A DNA stretch of 64,000 bases from Dermatemys mawii (GCA_007922305.1 ML677348.1:19903327-19967326), one strand, 5' to 3'. Counted from the first letter of the stretch, positions 24,810 through 37,276 are shown. A program made the numbers and translations. Notes: generated from the sequence alone by a model not told the origin.

Positions 24810-26029
24810 CATTTTCTTCCCCCATACTCTTCTGTCCATACACCCACCACATAATACTTAACAGTTCCTCCTCCTTCTCCTCATTTAAGCCTCATTGAGC
24901 TCTCATCCAAATTTGACCTTAGAGTGGATCTTAGTTTGGATAGTTCACTCCATTTCCTCTTAAAGCCAAGCAACCAGGGTTCTCTTCTAAAATTTCTTTC
25001 CACTCCCATTTCCCTTATTAGTCTTAGAACATATGCAGGTCACCCATGACAGCATCCCTTTGTGTCCTTGGCATGATCCCTCTCCCAGAGCGAGAAGTCA
25101 TTCACAAGCATTCCCCAAATGGCTCTGTTTTGGACATCTTGTTTTTTGTTAATGCAAATACAAACATATGCAGAATGAAGAAAAAACTGACTATGAAGTA
25201 CCTATTGTAGCAAAGATCTACTATCAATAGGTCATGCAGTCCCTCTCCCTTGTGGCATAATATTACTTCCTACAGTGTGCATTTTCTGATGGTTTGATAA
25301 GCAGGATATTATGTTCTTTATTAGCTTGATATATATATATACATACACATACACACACACACACACACTGAAAATTATGCTCTTAAAGTCTGTGAGCTGG
25401 TTACTAGAAAGCAATAAGCAAGTTTCTTTCAGGCAGGAGATGCTTATCTATCTGTAAATTGAGCATTGCATACTTCACAATGAATACCTATTGACAGCTG
25501 GAACAAAATACTAATCCAGTAATTGCAAAGTCACGAGGGAGATTCTATACAGGAATAAAACGAACAGCAGGGATTACCCTGTTTGTAAGTGAAGACAGTG
25601 GATGGTTAGAACGGTATCTGGGGGTGTAGATTACATTCAGGTATCTTTCACCTAAGGGACAAGAAGCCAGCTGGCTTGTCTTATGAACAGAGGATCACAG
25701 AGAAGCTGGCTTTTTAAAAATGGGAGATACATTTTTGGATGGGCTATCCTTTGGGAGACAGAAGAAATGTCTTATTAAGTTTAGGTTCCAGAAAACATGT
25801 TAACTTTTATTTTATATAGAACCATTTGTTTCAATTAACTCTAGTTGCTTCTTCTCACATCTCTGTTCTTTATTAAATAAACTTTTACTTGTTTTCAATA
25901 TGAACAAATCTAAATGATGCAATTTGAATGGAACTGTGATACTGAGGTGAAACTAGTAAACTGGTGTGTACTGTTTCTTTGGGAGTAGTGGATCTGTGAA
26001 TTCTGAGATAAATACTATCAAGAATTGTG
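24810..26029. other. Intronic sequence with one microsatellite
   Basis: No gene seen. A compound (TA)n(CA)n microsatellite occupies 25329-25371. Confidence 0.5.
25329..25371. repeat. Compound (TA)n(CA)n microsatellite
   Basis: Alternating TA, then CATA, then an uninterrupted CA tract. Likely length-polymorphic. Confidence 0.95.
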
Positions 26030-28785
26030 TCATAATGTGAGACATTATCTTCCCGGATATAGACTGGACAACAAGTACTACTGATATTGGTAGGGCCCAC
26101 TTACTCCTGGATGTGATTGATGTCAGTTTCCCTCATCAAATCATCACTGATCCAACAAGAAGAGATGCAATTTTAGATTTGGTTTTGGTAAATAGTGAGG
26201 ACATCAAAGAATAGCTGTTCATAGGAAATAACCTTGGATTCACTGATCACACGATGATTCAGTTTAAATTAAATGGAAGGATAATCAAAACTGGGTCATC
26301 AAGGATGGTTTTTTATTTCAAAACGGCAGATTTTGGGAAACTAAGGGAATTAAAGAAGTCACCTAGACTAAAAAGCTCAAGGGCTTCAGTGTGGAGAAGG
26401 CTTGGAATGTCTTTTAAATCACCTATATACAAATTCTTTCTAATTTGTATCCCAAGCAAGGGGGAAAACACTTGTTGGGATAAGGCTCCAGAGCCATCTG
26501 GATGAATAATTATCTCAAAAAGGTTATTAGGAGTAAGCGGAAAGCCCATAGTGAATGGAAAAAGAAATTGATCAGCAGAGAAAGCTGTATCTTGGAGGTT
26601 AGAAATTACATGAATAAAGTGAGAATTGCTAAAAGCCAGGCTGAATTAGTTCTTGCCAAGAAAATTAATATAAGTAGTAGGAGGGTTTTTTAGTTATATA
26701 AATAAAAATAGAATGAAGAAGGATGAGGTTGGGTCAATGTGCACTGTGGATAGGGAGAAAAATAATCTAAGTATGCCCCAAAACTAAATTAATACAATGT
26801 GTCTGTTTTCAATAAGGATGATAATATGGAACATGGGTATGAAGGCGGCATGGCTGATAGAAATGAGTATACAGAAAGAGATAGAAGAAAAAACATGAGT
26901 TGAATGTGCTCAAATTGTGGGGACCAGACAATTTCCACCCCAAAATACTGAAAACACTGGCACATGAGATTGCTCATCTAGTAGCAAGGAATCTGAATAA
27001 ATCTATTTGGGGTACTACTGCATGACTGGAGAATAGCTAATGTAGTACCTATGCTTATGGGCAATTACAGCTCTGTTAGTTTGGTCTCAGTAGCATGCAA
27101 GATTTTAGAACAAATTACAAAAGGAAAGAATAATTAAATTTATGGAGGTAAACAGACAACCAAGATGTAATGCAACATAGGTTTACCGGGGCACAGACTG
27201 TGCCAGTGTGACGGGATGTTTACCAAACATTAGTTCTGAAAGGAATAAAGAAGCAGAGAAAGGCGCAACTACTGTGAAATGCCACCCATGCGGGGATCAG
27301 ACTGGAGAAACAATCCATGACTGGAAGATGAAGCTTATTTCAGTAGGTGTGGGCTGGGCTAGTATAAAGCCAGGAAGATGGCAACAGAAATAGCTGCAGT
27401 GAGGAAAACTGCAGCCACTCTTTGTGCACAGAAATGGGATGAAATTCAATAGCCCTAAGTGCAAGGTTATGCATTTAAGTTTTAATAATAAGAATTTCTA
27501 AAAAAACTGTGGGCTCATCAGTTGTGACAGATAAGAAAAGTGACTTGAGTGTGTTGATCAATCACAGGATGACTGAGTCACTAATGTGATGCAGCTGCAA
27601 AAAAGGCAAATGTGATCCTGGGATGGATCAGGCGTGGCATTTCCAGTACAGACACAGACATATTAATGTCATCGTACAAGGCACTGGTAAGAACTCATTT
27701 GGAATATGACATACAGTGCTGGTTGCCAATGTTCTAGAAAGATGAATTCAAACTGGAATAGGTGCAGAGAAGAGCAACAAGGATGATCCAGGGATGGAGG
27801 GGCTGTGTTATGAAAAGGGTCTGGAAGAACTTGACTTGTTTTAGCCTAATGAAAAGAAGGCTGAAATGGGAACCAAAGAGGGGTAAGAGCTATTTAAGCT
27901 AAAGGACAATGTTGGCACAAGAACAAAATGAGAATAAACTGCTTGTGACCAAATTCAGACTGGAAATTAGAAGAAGGTTAGAAACCTTCAGAGAAGTGAG
28001 ATTCTGGAACAGCCTCCCAGTAGGAGTTGTGGGGGCAAACAACTAAATTAGTTTTGAAAGAGAGATGGATAAATCTAGGAATGGGATTATATGACAGGGT
28101 TGCATGTGATGGTGGTTGCAGGGCCTGGCAGCTCCAGGGGTCCCTTCTGAGTTATGTTTTATGGCCCTCAAATCTCAAGCTTCAGGGCTTCAATTGGTCA
28201 ACTGCAAGGATTAGGAAGGGATTTCCAACACTCCTCATCCATCAGTGTAGTCTCATTTTTTTGTTTTTTGTCTCCTTCCTCTGAAGGATCAGAGATGGCC
28301 ATGGCTGGAGATGTGGGAAAGGACAGGGTGGGCCAGTGCTCTGAGGTGGCACAGAGGATTCTTGCTCTCATGGGCTTAGCTAGCTGGTTCTTGCTCACAT
28401 ACTTAGGGTGTAACTGATCATCATGTGTGGGGTTGGAAAGGAATTTCTCCCCACGTCAGTTCAGCAGTAACTTAGGATTTTTGCCTTCCTCTGCAGCATG
28501 GGATGTGGGTTATTTGCGGGGATTATTTGGGTATATCTCACTTAATCAATGCCCTGCCATTTCAGGAAACTCTGGCATTGGTGCATCTTGGTACTGCCTA
28601 TTTTTTACCTGTGGCACACAACAGTTTAGTCTCTCCTGGGCTGTAATACTTCAGTCTATTTTCAGTTGTTGAGCTTAGTGTGTGGGTGCTGAGTGGTGTT
28701 TGTGACCTGTGATATACAGGGAACCAAACTAGATGATCTGATTGTCCATTCTGGCCTTAAACTCTACCAGGCTTTCATCTTATAT
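26030..28785 (+). repeat. Old CR1 LINE, endonuclease through 3' end
   Basis: At about 26038-26280 the plus strand encodes the C-terminal endonuclease region (PDIDWTTS, RRDAILDLVLVNSEDIKE, LGFTDHTMIQFKL), followed by RT remnants (WGPDNFHPKILKTLAHEIAH). From 27425 come the later RT/3' segments ('gaatatgacatacagtgctg', 'gagaagagcaacaaggatga'). The end 'aactagatgatctgattgtc ... cttctggcc'-type text at about 28725-28760 is the CR1 3' terminus. Many stops; inactive. An unrelated piece interrupts it at about 27190-27425. Confidence 0.85.
27190..27425. repeat. Insertion in CR1, LTR-like start
   Basis: CR1 text stops at about 27195 and resumes at about 27430. The insert begins 'tgtgacgggat', like a turtle LTR edge known to me, but no matching right end or target duplication was seen. 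Confidence 0.4.
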
Positions 28786-29075
28786 ACCAAAAAGTTTTGG
28801 AAATATTTACAATCTCTATACACAATGTAAATGTCTCAAGAAAAGGATCAGAATCTGGCACCTGCAGTACCCAAACTGCAGTTTCTCTACTCCACAGCTT
28901 AAAAAGTGAACAAAACTCAATGAGGCAGGATCTACACTGACTTCTCAAGAGGTATCAGAATGGTGTGACTATTAGTTTCACAACTTCTACTAATGAGCAT
29001 TTTGGTGTTTTTCAGGATTTGGAGCTTTTCAAATATCCCACTTCTTCAGCTGGTACATAACATTTATTTTGTATA

Positions 29076-29290
29076 CAGGCATGTCATGTCTTACACGTAT
29101 TTAACATACGCGATTTCAGCTTTACGTGGCCCGCAAAAAAAAAGGGGGGGGGGAATTTCTTTTAAAAAAAACTTCCTGTAGGGGGCGCGATTTTGCCTCC
29201 CATTGAAGTCAATGGGTTCTGGTTATACGGGGTTTCCACTTTACGTGGTAATCATGGAACAGAACCCTCGCGCAAGACGTGACATGCCTG
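29076..29290. mobile_element. Mariner/Tigger-like MITE beside the FNDC3A exon
   Basis: TIRs CAGGCATGTCATGTCTTAC and the inverse of CAGGCATGTCACGTCTTGC (2 mismatches in 19) are flanked by TA (29074-29075, 29291-29292). It is 215 bp with a homopolymeric A/G run at about 29137-29155 and no gene. It ends 42 bp from the FNDC3A exon. Confidence 0.88.
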
Positions 29291-29332
29291 TATATAGCAT
29301 ATAAGAAAGCAAACGAGTTGAAGATTCTTTAC

Positions 29333-29434
29333 CTGTTGTGCTCCATTCCCACTAACAACAGGGGCAGGTAGAAGAGGAACTTCACTATTTATAATCTGAG
29401 TGGTATCCAGTAGTGGCGGGTGTTCTGCCATCAT
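29333..29434 (-). CDS. FNDC3A: FNDC3A first coding exon (partial gene)
   Basis: The exon encodes 34 residues beginning MMAEHPPLLDTTQI and ending GNGAQQ, in phase 0 with the donor CAG|GTAAAG (GT at 29331-29332). From memory, vertebrate FNDC3A starts MAEHPPLLDTTQI and its next exon starts after a QQ dipeptide, so both sequence and exon boundary agree; FNDC3B has a clearly different N-terminus. The full exon is 29333-29461: the acceptor is a pyrimidine-rich tract ending ACAG (29463-29462), followed by 27 nt of 5' UTR. FNDC3A is a membrane-anchored protein with many fibronectin type III domains, known for a role in spermatid-Sertoli adhesion. None of those domains or the C-terminal membrane anchor is in this window, so most of the gene lies beyond position 1. 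The tandem ATG adds one residue relative to the human start as I recall it. Confidence 0.9.
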
Positions 29435-29445
29435 TGATGGTACAT
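29431..29445 (-). promoter_or_regulatory. 4-codon upstream ORF overlapping the FNDC3A start
   Basis: In the 5' UTR part of the coding exon an ATG (29445-29443) opens a frame of four sense codons. Its TGA stop (29433-29431) overlaps the first FNDC3A ATG (29434-29432), and the second in-frame ATG is 29431-29429. This ATGATG arrangement would allow termination-reinitiation. The frame is visible in the sequence; any regulatory effect is inference. Confidence 0.45.
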
Positions 29446-29686
29446 TAATTCACAGGATCACCTGTAAAGAAAACCAACCAAGAAAACCAACATTACATAA
29501 TGTGCATACCAGATATTTTAATAGGTGAAAACTGATTTAATAGTAAGTATCCTTTAAAATAGTCTTTAGTGGTAAAAAGTAAAGTTAATAAGATAATTAA
29601 ATGCACCAGTATAAATATTTTTTCATAACATATCTCAAAGGACCTTTCCGTAAATATGACTTTAAGGTTATTTTGAAATGCTAGCA

Positions 29687-30222
29687 GAGCGGTTCTCAAG
29701 AAGAGGTACGTGTACCACTAGTGGTACTCAGAGGTCTTCCAGGGGTACTCAACTCATCTAGTTAACTGTTTCTCGACCTACGGGTTGCAGCCCATGAGGA
29801 GAAGGGGGTTATGGGATGGGCTTGGGGGGCTTGCAAGTGCAGGGTTGGCATTACGGGGTGAGAGCAGGACAATTGCAGAGGGTCCCACATACAGGGGGCC
29901 ACACAAAGCTAAGTTACATGCTTCAGCCCCATGTGACAGGGCTTGAGCTTTAGACAAGCCCCACAAATGAAAAAACAAACAAACAGTCTCATGGATCACA
30001 CTGAAATGTAAATACCACACTTATATTCCAATTTATTTATTTTATAATTATATGATAAAAATGAGAAAGTAAGCAATTTTTCAATACTAGTGTGCTGTGA
30101 TACTTTTGTATTTCTATGCCTGATTTTGTAAGTTGGTTTTATGTGAGGTGAAATTTGGGGTAGGCAAGACAAATTAGTCTCCTGAGAGGGATACAGTAGA
30201 CTGGAAAGGTTGAGAACCACTG
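29687..30222. mobile_element. hAT element, with a second hAT piece nested
   Basis: Ends GAGCGGTTCTCAA and TTGAGAACCACTG are flanked by TGCTAGCA (29679-29686) and TGCTAGCG (30223-30230), a 7/8 duplication. The outer element is the 'ggtacgtgtacc ... gggatacagtagactgg' type. At about 29766-29985 a different GC-rich piece starting 'actgtttctcgacctac', itself an hAT-type end, is inserted. Confidence 0.85.
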
Positions 30223-30239
30223 TGCTAGCGTAACCCACA

Positions 30240-30420
30240 ATTATACTCTATAGGTCTCTGTTCCCCCGTGGTGGTTGAATTGCAAAGGTTTATGAGTCCA
30301 CTGCAGCCTCTGAACCAACGGATGGTCAGTCTTTTAAGTCGTCAGTAGAGACTAATGGTTCTAGACCCAGAGGTCCAAGGTTTAATCCTCACCATTCACA
30401 ACTCATCTAAGTTAACTGTT
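30240..30420. repeat. tRNA-like repeat, possible SINE
   Basis: 'gaggtccaaggtttaatcct' resembles a pol III B box, and the preceding 'tcgtcagtagagactaatgg' is repeat-like. No cloverleaf could be drawn, so it is not a tRNA gene. Confidence 0.35.
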
Positions 30421-30490
30421 TTACATTAGAAAGGCTTGAAAGTGCACAAATGTCTAGCTTCATTATAAATAAATGCACTGGTACAATGTG

Positions 30491-31410
30491 ATCTAAACTC
30501 AATTCATTATTATTATTTATTTTATTATTGTTGTACCGAGGTGCCCTAGTTATGGACCATGGCCCTCCTGTGCTAGGTGCTGCATAAATACAGAACAAAA
30601 AGATGTTCCGTATAGCAACACTGGGGAGATGATAGCAACATTGGGGAGAGGGATGAAGAGTCAGATACACTTCTATTAAAAAACGGAAAAAAAGTGGGAA
30701 GAGGAGAAATGAGGGGTTGGAAGCTTCAGGAATGGGAAAGGAGAAGCCCAACACTCCAACCATGGTCTGATCCAGGGCTGGGAGTGTGGAAGGAGAGTCC
30801 TCTGTAAGAGAGAGCAGCTGCAGAAGCAGTTAGATGATGAGATCCAACTCACAGAGCCAAGAGCTAAAAGGACTAAGACATGAGGAGGTTGTGGTTAGTT
30901 GTCATCTTTTTAGAGAAGGAGTGGGCATACCAGAGATAGCAAGAGAATGGGAAAAAAAAGAGGGACAAGGAAGGGAATAGGCCTGAGGTTAGAAACGGTG
31001 GAATGAGGGGGCAAAAATCATGTGTAGAAGGCAGAGGATGGAAGGAGGGCAAGGGTTGGGGCAAATGTCACCAGAGATAGTGGCACAAAAGAGTGTGGAT
31101 GTATGGATTTATGCTGGTGGGAGGAGGGAGGAAACTGGGCTGGTGAAGGGAAAAGGACTAGTAAAGCTGGTGGGAAATGTGCAAGAGTGAGTAACAAGGA
31201 TAGGGAAATGCAGGGATTGGGAGGAGGGGAGGGAAGTGAAGGGGGAGGAGGAGGAGGAAAATGGATGCTATGATGATGAAGAGGGAAGTGGTGAGAACCA
31301 TGAGTGAGTGGCAGATGAATAAAAAAATTTTAAAAAAGGGGAACTGAAGAAATGTTAGGCAAGGAATCTGAGATCTCTGAGAAGTGACTCTAGTAGGTTC
31401 TATCACCAAT
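30491..31410 (+). repeat. Second 'tagcacctaggagcc'-type repeat with purine-rich body
   Basis: 'attgttgtaccgaggtgccc ... tggaccatggccctcctgtg' aligns to the copy at 8537. A strongly purine-rich plus strand follows for about 750 bp (30630-31380), parallel to the shorter purine stretch after the first copy. The body may be part of the repeat or an unrelated GA-rich expansion. Confidence 0.5.
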
Positions 31411-31414
31411 CTGT

Positions 31415-33137
31415 ATTATTAATACTTTTAAACTATAGAGTCCCAATTCACATGTTTCTTAATATCAGCAGAGCATATTAAACATACTTGTAATCTAATG
31501 TTTAAAAATAATTATTGCAATCAATTAGAACTATTCTTTAAAATAAGGTGGCACAGAAACAAAGCAAAAGTTTAAAAGTTTAATATTTTTTTGAAGATTG
31601 TGAGAGAATAATTAAGCTAAGATTTTTAAAATTAAACTTCAATGAAATGCAAAGTTTCAAACTTCCACAAAATGGTGTCCCTTTCCATGATGCTTTTTGT
31701 ATGATCACATTTCTAACAAGCACAATAATAGTATACATTGTCCCTCTTCCCTAGTACTGTAGATCGGATAGCTGCACAGAATGGAACAGGTGCTCGGTAG
31801 AGTCCCACAGCTCAACTGCTAATGATCTAGTTTAGGTGTCATGCGATCTTGCCTGACCATGTCCTTGGAGCTCACTAAACATCAGAGCATCATTCTGCTG
31901 TTTGTCAGAGTAGTCCTTCTAGTCTCAAAAACCCCAAGATAAACTCCCTTTAAAAAAAACCTCACAGTAAAACACAATAATACAAAAAGGATTGGGGGGA
32001 GAATCAAGTACTTGTTTAAACATTAACAATCACTCATGTACACGTTAATACAGATAGAATCAGGTTGGAGTGGACATTTTTGTGTTGACCACCTACTAAT
32101 TACCAAGAAGAATAGAAGGCACTCCCCTTCCCTTCTGCTGGAGACACAGTCCTTAATTTTAAATTTTGAAACCACTGTTCCTGTTGAGAAACTGGACTGG
32201 GTCTTAATTTATATTTTGCACAATTCAAACAAAATTTCTCTATGGTTTCAATTAGGCCAGAAATACTAAAAGGATATTGTTCTTGTAACAGTCTTATACA
32301 TTTAAGTCACTACCCATTTGCAATAAGAGCAGGCAGGCAAGAGGGATACCACATACATCCCCATGAACATAAGTAAGCACCCAAAGATTGTTTTGGGTGG
32401 TTTTCTTTGCTAAAAAACAAGCATTTTTCTTTGTTTCAACCTTGAAATTGATGAGCGTATAAATTTTTTAAATAAGTCTTAAATACTTAAAGCAAGATAG
32501 TAATTTTCAGAGTAGGCTTAATTGGAGATGGTCAACCTTGATGTCTTGTAACCCTTTAATGGCTCCTTTACAGCAGGTAAATCCCATGACACTTAATAAA
32601 AGAGAACACCAACACAACAAAGGAAACCTACAACCCATTATCAACTATATCATAAAGGCTAGTAGCTTGTTATGGGAAAGATATACAAAAAGTCTGATGA
32701 TAAGGCAAAAAAATAAAGGTTAGTCATGATGAACGCTTAATTAAGGGGGAAAAATGCTATCACCAAAGTCCTTGATCCATTATTTTAACCAGAACTTGAG
32801 TGTCAAGTATCAGTGGAGTAAAGAACGTAGAATTCTTCTTCAGTTGTATGTTTGTTTTATACTGAATAATGTCAATGCAGGGCAGTCCTGTATATATAAT
32901 TTATTAATGTAACGTTGGTGTGTATATAATCTGATGTTTTATGAAAACTTTGACATTTATACAGGAGAGATGTTACAACAATGAAAAGTTAGAAATTTAA
33001 GACTACTGCCTCTTGGAAATGTGTTATTGGGCCTGATTTTAAAATTAATATAGCTTGTCATTAAGATCATATAGCTATATTTCAAAAAAATTAAATTTTG
33101 AACATGACACTAGCCTAGTTTTGGAATCAAACATACA
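31415..33137. other. Intronic sequence, nothing recognised
   Basis: AT-rich intron 1 DNA with no recognised gene or repeat family. Confidence 0.4.
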
Positions 33138-34319
33138 CATGGGACGGGTTGCCCTCCCCCACCCCCATCCAGGATGCCACCTGATGTGCTGGGGTTTCAC
33201 TGAGCTTCTTTTGCTCCACAATCCAGGATTCCCTCTCCGTTTTGCTAAATTAGCCTCTCCGGTCTCTTGCAGCACAAAGACTGAAGCCAGCTGTGTGTGA
33301 GAGGACTCGTGCAGCTCTCATGTACACACTGCTTTTGGGAGATAAGCCCAAAGGTCTATTGTCTTGTACTGTATAGAAAAATTTGCACAGCACAAGTTCA
33401 TAAAAATTCTCCCTCTTCCTCACTGTGAAGAGAGATATACACACTTTCTTGCTCCCATCCAATTAGAAATTGCACAAAATGGGTTTAATAATAGACAAAA
33501 GTAATTTATTAACAATAAAAGGCAGATTTTAAGTCATTAAAGAGATAGCAAACAGAACAAAGCAGATTACTAAGCAAATAAAACACATGCAAACTAAACT
33601 TGAATAACTAAAGAAATTGGCTACAAATAGTAATTTCTCACCCTAAATATTGTCACAGGCAGATTACAGAGTGTCTTGAAAGTCTGCTGCACTGGCCTGC
33701 AGCTTGAAACCTCGGGTATTACTACTCACAAGCTAGACGCCCCTCCAGCCTGGGCTCAACGCCCCCCCGTCCCCGCCCTGTTCAGTTCTTGCTTCCAGGT
33801 GTTTTTCAGTCTCTCTTTGGGTGGGGAGGCAGAGGAAAACCATGACGATGTCACTCCCCCACCTTATATAGCTTTTGTGTATGGTGAAACCCTTTATTTT
33901 CCCATGGATAATACTGGCATTCAAATGGCTCCAGTACCCTTGGCTCAGTCACGTCTCGGCAGGATTGTAGCAGCTATTACTCGTAGCCTGTCTGGAACAT
34001 CCACAGGAAGACTAAGCTCTTTCACAGTCCACTATCTTTTGCTGATGGGCCATCAGCCCTGTCTGGCTTTGCATTGTTGTACCTGAAGAGCTAGTTGTGG
34101 CCATCACCCAAAGTAGCACATTTGAAATAGAAATATTGACCATGTATTTGTAACTTCAGATAGAGAAACGATACGGGCATACAAATTGGATAATCACATT
34201 TGGTAAATTATAACCTTTCCAATATCTTACATGAGCCATCTTGCATAAAATATATCTCAATTATGGCATATCCATATCATTAGCATAGTTCCATGAAGAA
34301 TATGGAATGTAACGTCACA
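33138..34319 (-). mobile_element. Solo LTR of an endogenous retroelement
   Basis: Ends 'tgggacgggttg' on the left and 'gtaacgtcaca' on the right correspond to the TGTGACG...CGTCACA ends of an abundant turtle LTR known to me. It has a promoter-like 'ccttatatagc' at 33862. ATACA occurs on both outer sides, though 2 bp are unaccounted for on the left. No internal viral genes flank it. Orientation is inferred. Confidence 0.65.
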
Positions 34320-35144
34320 ATACAAAAATCGAATTGACTTAAAAAGCCCACACTGAGTTAGCATATTTTTAAATGAGCAGGAAAAAGCACAAAATTATTC
34401 TTCAAGATTTATTTAAAAAAAAACAAAACCAAACATGCACCTCCCTCCTAATAAGACTTGATTAGAGTGAGTCAATATTTGGAGTCATCACAACTAACTC
34501 ATACTTTCTGTCTACTTCCTATATAGCAAACAATGCTTATTCTACAATATCTATCTACTCAAAGAGCACCTCAGAAAGACTCAAAGGACTTTCAGAAGCA
34601 AGCATCATCCTTACCATTATGCTGACAGCAGAGTTTAATAATCTGAGGAGCAACATAACCAGAAATGGTTTTATTTGGGTTTTTTTCCTGCTTCTAGGTT
34701 ATGCAGCTAACCTATCCTTCCTGTTTTATCAATGTTAATTTAAACTTCTTCCAACACAGATAGATCTTCTATATAGTGAGGTACAACAGTGCTGATCTTC
34801 ATTATTCACAGCATATTTAATAAAATTTCCTTTCAGTGAACTTCAAGTTTGTCTTTTTTAGTATCAAACAAGGAAAAAGCTCTTATGCTACCATGAGAAT
34901 TGACAAAGACAGCTTAATGGCTCTCAACTCTCTACAGCTAAATACTGAAAATATTTATTTGACCAACTGAAAAGATGTTATGCAACCTACAATATAAAAA
35001 TAGATTTGTTGTCCAAAAAGCAAACACAGCTGACCATTTAAACTTATTTATTCTTCCAAGATGAAACTCTGATGTAAATTTGCTCTTTGTTTAAGTTGGA
35101 ATACAAAGCTATAAACATACAGAAACCTTATGGGGGAAAAAAGC

Positions 35145-35306
35145 CCAGAGCGGCAAGTGTGGCGTAGCTAGTGCATAATGATATTCAGTGCAAAGTATGA
35201 GTGGAAGTAGAGGGAAGTCTGTAAGTAGTTAGTGCAGAGTGGCCAGTACACTTTAAATTCACATCCTAGCTTACTCTCCACTAAACTCCCCATGTAGACA
35301 AGCCCT
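35145..35306. repeat. MITE fragment ending 'atgtagacaagccct'
   Basis: The right end ATGTAGACAAGCCCT is a typical turtle MITE terminus of the 'gtctaca' type. The left end is not clear. Confidence 0.4.
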
Positions 35307-35556
35307 ATACCTACCAAATTCACGACCGTGAAAAACACATCACGGACCGTGAAATCTGTATAGTATAGGGTAAAAGCACACTAAAGGCCAGATTTCATGG
35401 TGGAAAACAGCATTTCCCACAGCCCCCATTAGACTGGAGCAGCGAACCGTGGCCAGCTGTGATCAGCCGGACCTGTGGATGCGGCAGGTAAACAAACCGG
35501 ACAGGCCAGCCAAGGGTGCTTACCCTGAGGTGCTGCGTGCCAAGGTTGCCGATCCC
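35307..35556. repeat. Foldback repeat and hAT 3' piece
   Basis: 'accaaattcacgaccgtgaa ... cacggaccgtgaaatctg' is followed by a GC-rich part ending 'aaggttgccgatccctag', an hAT-type end. The left part resembles the 'ttggtagggcccta' repeat at 58010-58212 read in reverse. Confidence 0.45.
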
Positions 35557-36184
35557 TAGTCTAACACTTTCTCTTCCCACTGAGTCAGCTTAGCTACTAT
35601 TTTTGCTGTCATGTCAGAAGCACAGGTCTTCCCAAAGAGATCATGAGATGCTATCAATGCATAGGACTTCTCTCAGTCTGATTCTTCATTTCTATGGTTC
35701 ATGGAGTTCCTGTTGTCCTCTCTCTCCACCTAGCTTAGAAGTAATTTGCATACTATCAAGCCATTAGGTTGCGTGGAGGAGCAAATCCAAAGGATTTAAT
35801 CCAATTTATCATTAAATGGGCAAGTTTGCTACCCTGAGGTGGACCAATTGTCTTCCCAGGTCTTATAACACTGAGGTTTTTTGGTCACCTCATATTCTTG
35901 TGGCACTGCTTGCACTCCTGGGGATGCACGTTTGTGTCAGTTACTCAGCCACCTTGTGAAATATTAAAGGTCAAACACATGAGTTCTGGATCTCCTTTCT
36001 ACAGATGGATACTAGAATCTACATTTCCATCTCTGGCTAACTAGCATCCATATGACAGTCTTCTATGAGATATGCCAACAATAAAGTCAGCTGGATCACA
36101 GAAGCAGAAGACACATTGGTCACTCTTAACACAGCACGTAACACTGCACAGATTGTGAAGCTCAGTTATTTGTACAGCTAAATT

Positions 36185-36480
36185 GCTTCTAGCCTTTGCC
36201 TTTAAAGCCCTCAACAATTTAGGACCTATCTATCTTACAGACCCCTTCTATTCCACAACAATTCAAGGCAACAGTACTGAATGGGAACCAAAACTCAAGT
36301 TGACAGAGTCTAGGTTCAAAGACTTGAGAGCAGGAACCACAGCACTGTCTATGATAGGTCCCCCTCCCCTGTCTGCCCCCCAAACTTCAGAACTGAAGAT
36401 TAGATGGAGCTCTCACCTAACCATTTTCTGGACACACTCTTCAAAAAGGTGTTAAAAATTACACCTATGTGTGTGCAACA
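36185..36480 (+). repeat. L2-like LINE C-terminal fragment
   Basis: LLAFAFKALNNLGPIYLTD matches the lvyKaLnglaPpYLsdl-type block of L2/L3 ORF2. Diverged and short. Confidence 0.5.
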
Positions 36481-36489
36481 CCCAATACA

Positions 36490-37276
36490 GTGCAACCCTG
36501 ATTTTGATTGGAGTCTCGGAGCACTACCACTATGTTAAATAATAAACTACAAAGAGGGGTAAAACAAATAAAAGGGCATAAAAGGAACATGAAACTTCAA
36601 AATGAAGTCAATGCTAAATAATGTTTTATTTTGTGCCAAGCTAGCATAGCGATGTATTGGAAATGTTGTTGATAGGGGTGTCTCCCAATTTCCTTGTGTT
36701 AGTAGAGCAGTCAGTACATGCTTCAGCCTGCGTCCTCTTACAGCTGCCAGCGCTCGTGAATCAGAAATTCTCAGAAGGCCTATTCTTCCAATGGGCTTCA
36801 GTGGGCTGGTGTGCATACTTTTTTCCGTAGGGTTTTTTTGTGGTTAGGCTCCCACAGAAGCTAAGGGCAACTCCACTCATCAGGCACAATGGAAATTTCT
36901 ACCATAAAGATAAAAGCTCATCTATGCAGGAGGGTCTGGTCCAACACTGAAGAATAAACTGATACACCACCACAAATCTCACCATCATCTTCAATCTTGC
37001 CTTCTCTAACACACACAAAACAGCATGCACATTCAAAAAAACCAAACAGCCCTAAAACAGAACCCTATCAAAACAAAATGACCATACAACTTTCCCCCTT
37101 ACCAGAGAATGACAGACGTTACTCTCACTGCTTAAAGCACTATTGGAAGGAGCTCACACACTACAGTGATGAGGGTGATATCAGAAAATACAGAATTAGG
37201 CAATGACCCACAAGGTCTGTATCCAGGCTACATAATTATTAAGTACGCTAAAGAGATTCTTTTTACATGTTTACAC
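36490..37276. other. Intronic sequence, nothing recognised
   Basis: No gene or repeat family assigned in this part of intron 1. Confidence 0.35.

Larger units (their letters stand above)
34320..36180. other. Intronic sequence with short repeat pieces
   Basis: No gene recognised. Two adjoining small repeats lie at 35145-35556; the rest is unassigned. Confidence 0.4.

Noticed and set aside
1..29332. Second FNDC3A coding exon (expected to start VILVQVNPGE)
   Set aside because: I looked for its reverse-complement codons and did not find it; large introns make it likely to lie beyond the window.
30330..30400. Possible tRNA gene
   Set aside because: Only a B-box-like stretch is present; no acceptor stem or anticodon arm could be folded.
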